Shown here: positions 22,220-26,177 of the stretch, piece after piece
Position numbering within the stretch: the stretch's first letter is position 1
Layout of the letters: each line of letters begins with the position of its first letter
NCBI GenBank assembly: GCA_946885745.1
Contig: CAMPGV010000008.1
Span: 1 to 26,177 of the forward strand
DNA from: an uncultured Candidatus Saccharibacteria bacterium
GTDB lineage: Bacteria; Patescibacteria; Saccharimonadia; Saccharimonadales; JAEWBQ01
Reading direction: 5' to 3'
DNA: 26,177 nucleotides
Translations under genes and position numbers: made by a program
Notes under the pieces: model-generated
Told to the model about the DNA's origin: nothing
What the model saw: only the letters and a program-made list of their open reading frames with translations
The model's database searches: none

Positions 22220-22861
22220 ATGGATCCGAACCAACCGTTCTCTCAGCCTCCAACGCAGCCTTCGCAGCCGCCGCAATATTCGATTGATTATCTAAATCAA
22301 ATTGCACCGCAACAAAAGCAGTCTGCACCCAACAAACTACTCGTTATTGTTGGTATCTTAGTAGTTCTTCTCCTCGTTACGTTTGCGATAATCGGGCTTA
22401 GTCGCCTTGGTGGCGCTTCATCAGCCACTAAACTCCAGACTCTCGCCGCTCGTCTGACAACCCTCCAGACAGTTGCCGATAAAGCGCAACCCAACATCAA
22501 GAGCAACCAACTACGCAGCTCCAACAGCAGCCTTGGTCTCTTTCTCACAAGCGCTAACCGAGACATTGCTGCACCGCTTACCAACAACGGCATCAACCCT
22601 AAAAAACTCGACAGCGCAATCGTTACCAAGGAGAATGGCAAACAACTGACAGAGACCCTTGAAAATGCCCGCCTTAATGCCATTTACGACCGCACGTACG
22701 CCCGCGAAATGAGCTACCAGCTTAGCACCACCCTGCTCCTGATGGACGACATCGCAGACTCCACCAACAGCAAGTCACTCGACGAATTTATCGAGACCAC
22801 GAAAGCCAACCTTGAACCTGTCAAGAAACAGATGTCTGATTTTGTTGGTAGTACAAGCTAG
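22220..22861 (+). CDS. Membrane-anchored protein of unknown function, 213 aa
   Basis: The first 38 residues are Pro/Gln-rich (QPPTQPSQPPQ) and probably disordered in the cytoplasm. A strong membrane helix (about 39-61, LLVIVGILVVLLLVTFAIIGL) follows, then a mainly helical extracellular domain to residue 213 with many Leu, Thr, Asn and Lys and no cysteine. Its helical pattern could form a bundle or coiled coil. No known catalytic motif is visible. It is divergent from dnaG and convergent with the YjbR-like gene; the two stop codons share the palindrome CTAG with no terminator between them. The topology would suit an envelope-linked scaffold, but function is unknown. Confidence 0.82.
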   Translation: MDPNQPFSQPPTQPSQPPQYSIDYLNQIAPQQKQSAPNKLLVIVGILVVLLLVTFAIIGLSRLGGASSATKLQTLAARLTTLQTVADKAQPNIKSNQLRSSNSSLGLFLTSANRDIAAPLTNNGINPKKLDSAIVTKENGKQLTETLENARLNAIYDRTYAREMSYQLSTTLLLMDDIADSTNSKSLDEFIETTKANLEPVKKQMSDFVGSTS

Positions 22862-23196
22862 TCAGCAGTTGCGAGCTGATAGCTAAGGTTTGCGAGATCT
22901 TTTATCTCATCGTCGGTCAACTGGCCGCTACAGATAATAGTGTTCCAGTGCTTCTTGTTGAGGTGGTAGCCGGGTAGAACGCTCTCATACTTTTCACGAA
23001 GTATCGTTGCGAGTTGCGGGTCACATTTCAGGCTAATACGAAGCGGTTTACTGCCGTCAGCAATAATGGCAAAGATCTTCCCCTCACCAACGGCTTTGTC
23101 GCCGACTTTATAAACACTCGTACCTTCACCAAACGGAAAATCCAGCCATGTATTCGGGAAGCTCAGGAGGTACGTTTCAAATTCTTTATGGGTCAT
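22858..23196 (-). CDS. MmcQ/YjbR family protein, 112 aa
   Basis: A small single-domain protein of the MmcQ/YjbR type: it opens MTHKEFETYLLSFPNTWLDFPFG, has GDKAVGEGKIFAIIADGSKPLRISLKCDP, then VLPGYHLNKKHWNTIICSG and ends with the TDDEIKDLANLSYQL helix, matching the family in length and order. The fold resembles a DNA-binding (CyaY-like) fold, but the biological role is not established. The ATG overlaps the orn stop codon as ATGA, so it is translated from the orn transcript. Confidence 0.88.
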   Translation of the reverse strand: MTHKEFETYLLSFPNTWLDFPFGEGTSVYKVGDKAVGEGKIFAIIADGSKPLRISLKCDPQLATILREKYESVLPGYHLNKKHWNTIICSGQLTDDEIKDLANLSYQLATAD

Positions 23197-23738
23197 ACTT
23201 TTATTTTACCAAGATAATACTGAAGTTCGATGATACTGCCGCGAATATCTCCTAAAGCGCGGTGCTCCTCAGGCTTTGTAAACCTCTTTTTATAGCGCCC
23301 CTCAAACACTACTTTCCATGCGCTCACATCGAGCATACGGTAGTGTAAACGTTTATCAAGTCGCGGCCATTCATTTACGATAAAGCGGCGATCCTGGTGA
23401 ATTGAGTTACCAGCTAAAATGACGCGCGTATCGTCATCGAAATGTGCGTCAATAAACGCCAACAGCTCGTTTTCGATTGTGCGACCCGAACGACCTTTTT
23501 CAAGGTTTTGTGCAATCAAGCCATCACGAGCTTCCGGATTAGCGTCCCAAAAATCTTTACCGATTTTCATGCGGCGAGCCATTAGGCGAGGTCCCACCTT
23601 CACCACTCCTTCATAAGTGGCAATTTCCTTAAAGTCCCAGTCAGTTGCAATAGCCGCAACTTCTAAAATACGATCCTTCTCCGGATCAAGGCCGGTCATT
23701 TCTAGATCGACCCAAAGAATTTTTGCTTTTTTCGTCAT
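23193..23738 (-). CDS. orn: Oligoribonuclease (DEDDh exonuclease)
   Basis: Orn degrades 2-5 nt RNA fragments left by PNPase and other nucleases. The 181-residue length equals the E. coli enzyme. DEDDh residues are present: Asp and Glu in LWVDLEMTGLD, Asp in NSIHQDRRFI, and His and Asp in EEHRALGDIRGSI. Start ATG 23738 begins MTKKAKILWVD; a longer frame of 14 codons crosses the promoter and is rejected. TATACT lies 7 nt upstream. The stop overlaps the YjbR-like start by 4 nt. Its presence is interesting beside the degenerate NrnA-like protein: Orn may be the only active nanoRNase of this segment. Confidence 0.96.
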   Translation of the reverse strand: MTKKAKILWVDLEMTGLDPEKDRILEVAAIATDWDFKEIATYEGVVKVGPRLMARRMKIGKDFWDANPEARDGLIAQNLEKGRSGRTIENELLAFIDAHFDDDTRVILAGNSIHQDRRFIVNEWPRLDKRLHYRMLDVSAWKVVFEGRYKKRFTKPEEHRALGDIRGSIIELQYYLGKIKV

Positions 23739-23745
23739 ATATTTC

Positions 23746-23751
23746 AGTATA
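23746..23751 (-). promoter_or_regulatory. -10 box TATACT of orn
   Basis: Seven nt before the ATG at 23738. No Shine-Dalgarno lies between them. Confidence 0.65.
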
Positions 23752-23786
23752 CAGGAGAATACTCCGATAATTTTCGACATGGAAAA

Positions 23787-23813
23787 GGCCGCGCTATTTG
23801 AAGCCGCGCGGCC
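23787..23813 (-). terminator. GC-rich terminator of the 23859 gene
   Basis: On the minus strand GGCCGCGC pairs with GCGCGGCC over an 11-nt loop and is followed by TTTT. The T-run is short, so efficiency is uncertain. Confidence 0.6.
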
Positions 23814-23858
23814 GAGGGCTTAGTGCGCTATTATCGCCACACACTTGAGGCTATGGAG

Positions 23859-24401
23859 CTACCGCGCCCAGTCCGGCGTACGGTTTGTGAGCGTGCTTCG
23901 GCACACATCGGCCGGCCGGTAGACGTACGCGTGCTCGCGCCAATACTTGACGCAGCCAGCAACACCACCGTCGTCGTAGTCCCTGGCGCTCGCCATCCAT
24001 GGTAGCGGCGGCTGCACATCACCCGCATAGGCCCGCGTCAGGACCGGTCCGCCGTGACGCATGACGAGGTGTACGGTAATGACGTCCGTCTGCCCCTCGA
24101 CCGCACCCCTGATAAAGGGCGACAAACCAGGGTTTCGGGCTTTGTGACGAGCATGACGCGCCCACTCGACGTTACGACCGCGGCGCGGAACAACAAGCAG
24201 CGGCATGTCTGGAAAATCCGAAACGCTTTCGGCCACATCGAGACCATCCCACGCTTCAACCTTTTCGAGCACTTCGGCAACCAAATTGCCATACTGCCCA
24301 TTCGGCCTGAAAGCCGAGGCAATATCCGCCGTAGGCGGAATCACGACTCGCTTCCCTAAGCACTGATACTCAGTCATGCGAGCATTGCGCAACGTCCCCA
24401 T
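23859..24401 (-). CDS. Hypothetical protein, 180 aa, GC-rich gene
   Basis: I do not recognise this protein. It is soluble, with no signal peptide, and has a basic central region (VVPRRGRNVEWARHARHKARN) and aromatic motifs near the end (CVKYWREHAYVYRP). The segment TVHLVMRHGGPVLTRAYAGDVQPPLPWM looks like a real folded core. AGGAG lies 7 nt before the ATG at 24401, and a weak TTGATT/TAGATA promoter precedes it. An internal Met nine residues in (MTEYQCLG) is an alternative start. The 3' half of the gene is visibly richer in G and C than its neighbours (for example around 23885-23945), which may point to a different origin. Confidence 0.65.
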   Translation of the reverse strand: MGTLRNARMTEYQCLGKRVVIPPTADIASAFRPNGQYGNLVAEVLEKVEAWDGLDVAESVSDFPDMPLLVVPRRGRNVEWARHARHKARNPGLSPFIRGAVEGQTDVITVHLVMRHGGPVLTRAYAGDVQPPLPWMASARDYDDGGVAGCVKYWREHAYVYRPADVCRSTLTNRTPDWAR

Positions 24402-24451
24402 TCCCCACTCCTAGGTACATATTCAACCACGACCATCGCGATTGCTGGTCC

Positions 24452-24480
24452 TATCTAATCATAATTTTAGGGTTAATCAA
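24452..24480 (-). promoter_or_regulatory. Weak promoter candidate for the 23859 gene
   Basis: TTGATT (24475-24480), a 17-nt spacer and TAGATA (24452-24457). The -35 overlaps the msrB stop codon. The leader would be about 45 nt with AGGAG. Confidence 0.35.
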
Positions 24481-24875
24481 CCTTGAGCGGGATCGAATTT
24501 CAGGCTGAGTGAGTTGATGCAGTAGCGCAGGTCAGTTGGCGTGCCATAACCCTCACCCTCAAAGACATGCCCCAAATGACCGCCGCAGTTGGCGCAGATT
24601 ACTTCGGTGCGCACCATATCATGCGAATCGTCAGCAATAAACTCCACTGTGCCGGGCTCAGCATCATAAAAGCTCGGCCAGCCGCAGTGAGCGTCAAATT
24701 TTGTAGCACTATCAAATAGCTTCGTACCACAAGCAGCACAACTATACGTTCCAGGATCAAACACGCTGTCATACTCACCAGTAAACGGCGCCTCAGTCGC
24801 CTTGCGACGAAGCACCTGGTATTGCTCCGGTGTTAACTGGTCGCGCCACTCTTGGTCAGTCTTCTCTACCTTCAT
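24477..24875 (-). CDS. msrB: Peptide-methionine (R)-S-oxide reductase
   Basis: MsrB repairs oxidised methionine. The 132-residue protein has the two structural zinc pairs (Cys46/Cys49 in CAACG and Cys94/Cys97 in CANCGG), the substrate-binding HCGWPSF motif with Cys64, and the catalytic Cys119 in RYCINS followed by LSLKFDP. No signal peptide, so it acts in the cytoplasm. TAAAAT lies 6 nt before the ATG at 24875 with no clear ribosome site. No msrA is nearby. Length and motifs are all standard. Confidence 0.97.
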   Translation of the reverse strand: MKVEKTDQEWRDQLTPEQYQVLRRKATEAPFTGEYDSVFDPGTYSCAACGTKLFDSATKFDAHCGWPSFYDAEPGTVEFIADDSHDMVRTEVICANCGGHLGHVFEGEGYGTPTDLRYCINSLSLKFDPAQG

Positions 24876-24881
24876 ATTTCT

Positions 24882-24887
24882 ATTTTA
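24882..24887 (-). promoter_or_regulatory. -10 box TAAAAT of msrB
   Basis: Six nt before the ATG at 24875; same box and spacing as the 13004 gene. Confidence 0.55.
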
Positions 24888-24908
24888 CGCTTATTGGCCC
24901 GAATAGTC

Positions 24909-24950
24909 ATGTAAATTATACTTGACATTATGTTAAATTTACTTTACATT
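24909..24950 (+). promoter_or_regulatory. Promoter with likely operator of the XRE regulator
   Basis: TTGACA (24922-24927), 17 nt, then TACATT (24945-24950), 7 nt before ATG 24958. The arms GTAAATT (24911-24917) and AATTTAC (24936-24942) form an inverted repeat that brackets the -35, and ATGTAAA/TTTACAT repeats it with other spacing over the -10. This is the usual place for a self-repression operator. Confidence 0.6.
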
Positions 24951-24957
24951 GTGTACT

Positions 24958-25170
24958 ATGATCGATCATGTATTACATAACGATGTTAAAGCCGCTCGGG
25001 CTCGTAAGGGCTATAGTCAGTCTGAACTTGCCGAAGCCTGTGATGTCACCCGGCAAACCATTGCCTCCATCGAGAAAGGCGACTACTCGCCGTCCGTCAT
25101 GCTTGCACTAAGGCTAGCACTCGCTCTCAACACACCCATTAATGAGCTCTTTTGGCTCAAGGAAAAATAG
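24958..25170 (+). CDS. XRE-family transcriptional regulator, 70 aa
   Basis: A single Cro/C1-type helix-turn-helix: KAARARKGYSQSELAEACDVTRQTIASIEKGDYSPSVMLALRLALALNTPINELF covers almost the whole protein. This compact form is common where the regulator is followed by a small membrane protein, as here. I chose ATG 24958, 7 nt after the -10 box; a TTG at 24949 in the same frame would lie inside the -10. The downstream membrane protein begins 4 nt after the stop. Autoregulation through the upstream inverted repeat is inferred. Confidence 0.92.
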   Translation: MIDHVLHNDVKAARARKGYSQSELAEACDVTRQTIASIEKGDYSPSVMLALRLALALNTPINELFWLKEK

Positions 25171-25174
25171 AACC

Positions 25175-25648
25175 ATGAAATACCTACCCTCTGCGAAATC
25201 ACCATTCTGGCAAATACTATTCTCAGTGCAAACTTTTGCCTTTATTTACCTCCTCGTTACCGACGGCGTAGGTTTTCGAAACGACACGTATTCCATGAGC
25301 TTTGAAGTCGGTATGGGCATACTGATCCTTGTGTCTATTTTTGTAATTACCGCCACGCTTGGCCTACTGGCCATTCGCGCCCACAATAAAACCCACCCCA
25401 AAGATAAGCTCAACATTTTCCAGGTCATGCCGCCCGAGCTGAACGATGATGACGAGCGCCTCACTGAGCTCACCGCTAAAGCCACACGCAACGTCTACCT
25501 CTTCCATAACATTGCCCTGCCCGCTCTTGCTCTCATCCTCCTCTTTATCCAGCCGTCGCTGCCCGTTACCGTGATACTTATCGGCATACTGACTATAGGC
25601 CACTACATTGCCTATTGGATCGGTATCAAGCCGGCATTACAAAGCTAA
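25175..25648 (+). CDS. Four-helix membrane protein paired with the XRE regulator, 157 aa
   Basis: The product has four likely membrane segments (about residues 13-30, 46-70, 112-128 and 131-150) and a polar central loop (AHNKTHPKDKLNIFQVMPPELNDDDERLTELTAKA). It resembles the DUF2178/DUF3796-type small membrane proteins often encoded after XRE regulators; I do not assign a function. The ATG at 25175 begins MKYLPSAKSP; a longer frame overlaps the regulator. AAGGA lies about 11 nt before ATG, inside the regulator's end, and the 4-nt gap implies co-translation. A strong terminator follows. Confidence 0.85.
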   Translation: MKYLPSAKSPFWQILFSVQTFAFIYLLVTDGVGFRNDTYSMSFEVGMGILILVSIFVITATLGLLAIRAHNKTHPKDKLNIFQVMPPELNDDDERLTELTAKATRNVYLFHNIALPALALILLFIQPSLPVTVILIGILTIGHYIAYWIGIKPALQS

Positions 25649-25650
25649 AC

Positions 25651-25680
25651 AAAATACGCGCCCGTATGGCGCGTATTTTT
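25651..25680. terminator. Bidirectional terminator between the XRE operon and mscL
   Basis: AAAATACGCGCC pairs with GGCGCGTATTTT over a CGTAT loop, followed by more T. Confidence 0.92.
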
Positions 25681-25694
25681 TGAACACTCAACAT

Positions 25695-26135
25695 CTAGTC
25701 TTTCTTTTTATCCAAACGGTCGAGCCTAGCAAAGTGAACAAATAAGTAGACCACCAGAGCTGTCGCTAGTAGTGTAATGAGTGAGGAGAGGATCAACCCC
25801 CAGCCAATTGCCACCTCTTCACGGCCTGCGGCAACATCAGCATCCATCAGCACCCACTTGAGGTCATCGAGCTTAATACCCTGCGTGAGCACACCAACAA
25901 GCGGCACAATCAGCTGATCAACAATTGTCTTCACTGCCGCACCGGCCGCAGCACCGATCGCTAGACCAACAGCTAAGCCGATCACACCTTGCTGGCGCAC
26001 AAAATTCATAAATCCACCTGCTTGCTTATCGGCCTGAGCCTTAAATGCAGCTGCTTGCACCTTGACCGCCTCAGCCGCCTTGTGTGGACTCTTCTTCTCT
26101 GCCGGTTGCTTGGTGGTTTTCTTTGCTTGTGCCAT
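25695..26135 (-). CDS. mscL: Large-conductance mechanosensitive channel with basic N-terminal extension
   Basis: MscL opens a wide pore under membrane tension and protects against osmotic downshock. Residues 41-146 match the family: GFMNFVRQQGVIGLAVGLAIGAAAGAAVKTIVDQLIVPLVGVL covers the amphipathic start and first membrane helix with its Gly/Ala-rich pore face, a short loop follows, and WGLILSSLITLLATALVVYLFV is the second helix, ending in Lys/Asp. Residues 1-40 are an added Lys/Ala/Gln-rich segment not found in the E. coli protein and resembling the S20 tail of this window. AAGGGAG precedes the ATG at 26135 by 10 nt. Confidence 0.93.
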   Translation of the reverse strand: MAQAKKTTKQPAEKKSPHKAAEAVKVQAAAFKAQADKQAGGFMNFVRQQGVIGLAVGLAIGAAAGAAVKTIVDQLIVPLVGVLTQGIKLDDLKWVLMDADVAAGREEVAIGWGLILSSLITLLATALVVYLFVHFARLDRLDKKKD

Positions 26136-26140
26136 AAAAA

Positions 26141-26170
26141 ATAATCTCCCTTAGTACAAGAGAGATTATA
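26141..26170 (-). promoter_or_regulatory. mscL promoter inside a 12-bp inverted repeat
   Basis: The minus strand has TATAAT at 26165-26170. Arms 26141-26152 and 26158-26169 are complementary at 11 of 12 positions, with AGTAC between them. One arm includes the -10 and the other includes the AAGGGAG ribosome site. It could be an operator for a dimeric regulator or, if transcription starts early, a hairpin hiding the ribosome site. Confidence 0.6.
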
Positions 26171-26177
26171 CATGAGT

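Overview
The window reads as a gene-dense chromosomal segment of a Candidatus Saccharibacteria (TM7)-type member of the Patescibacteria/CPR. This is an inference from gene content, not a database match. The supporting signs are four class III prepilins with near-identical N-termini scattered singly among housekeeping genes, a primase whose zinc ligands are all replaced, a degenerate DHH-fold protein with a long Pro/Ala tail, an LPxTG surface protein with tandem repeats, short intergenic spaces, standard use of TGA as stop, and many promoters whose -10 box lies only 6-9 nt before the start codon. I call 33 protein genes and see no rRNA, tRNA, CRISPR array or insertion sequence.

Layout, left to right. 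1-1044: 5' part of a family 4 uracil-DNA glycosylase with a possible 42-residue leader ORF (minus strand), and an orphan helical protein (plus). 1045-7145: a conserved RNA/ribosome cluster on the minus strand, read truB, rpsO, then pnp. Between rpsO and pnp sit a LamG-type pilin, a tail-fibre-like protein, a DUF4082-like surface protein and, on the opposite strand, a multi-pass membrane protein. 6996-10063: a PIG-L/LmbE deacetylase, the DHH-like protein and S20 with a histone H1-like tail. 10064-18105 (all minus): a pilin, holA, mutM, an atypical HAD protein, a single-pass membrane protein, the LPxTG repeat protein, polA and another pilin. 18187-19393 (plus): a P-loop kinase and a fourth pilin. 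19436-22163 (minus): the dnaG-rpoD operon with a 14-nt overlap. 22220-26135: an anchored protein of unknown function, orn-yjbR, an unknown gene, msrB, an XRE regulator paired with a membrane protein, and mscL.

How it fits together. Replication and repair (polA, holA, dnaG, mutM, UDG), transcription (rpoD), RNA decay (pnp, orn) and translation (rpsO, rpsT, truB) provide the housekeeping core. The accessory layer is almost wholly cell surface: pilins, tail-fibre-like adhesin candidates and a sortase-type wall protein. That suits an epibiont that must hold a host cell, though host attachment is inference here.

Regulatory reading. The genes split into two start classes. One has clear Shine-Dalgarno sequences (pnp, rpsT, mutM, rpoD, mscL, the LPxTG gene and others). 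The other, about 16 genes, has TATACT/TATAAT/TAAAAT 6-9 nt upstream of the start and little or no Shine-Dalgarno, as expected for leaderless mRNAs. Two sites are extremely compact: one 8-bp element gives overlapping -10 boxes for divergent truB and the deacetylase, and one 17-bp perfect inverted repeat is at once the terminator of one gene and the promoter and start-codon region of the next.
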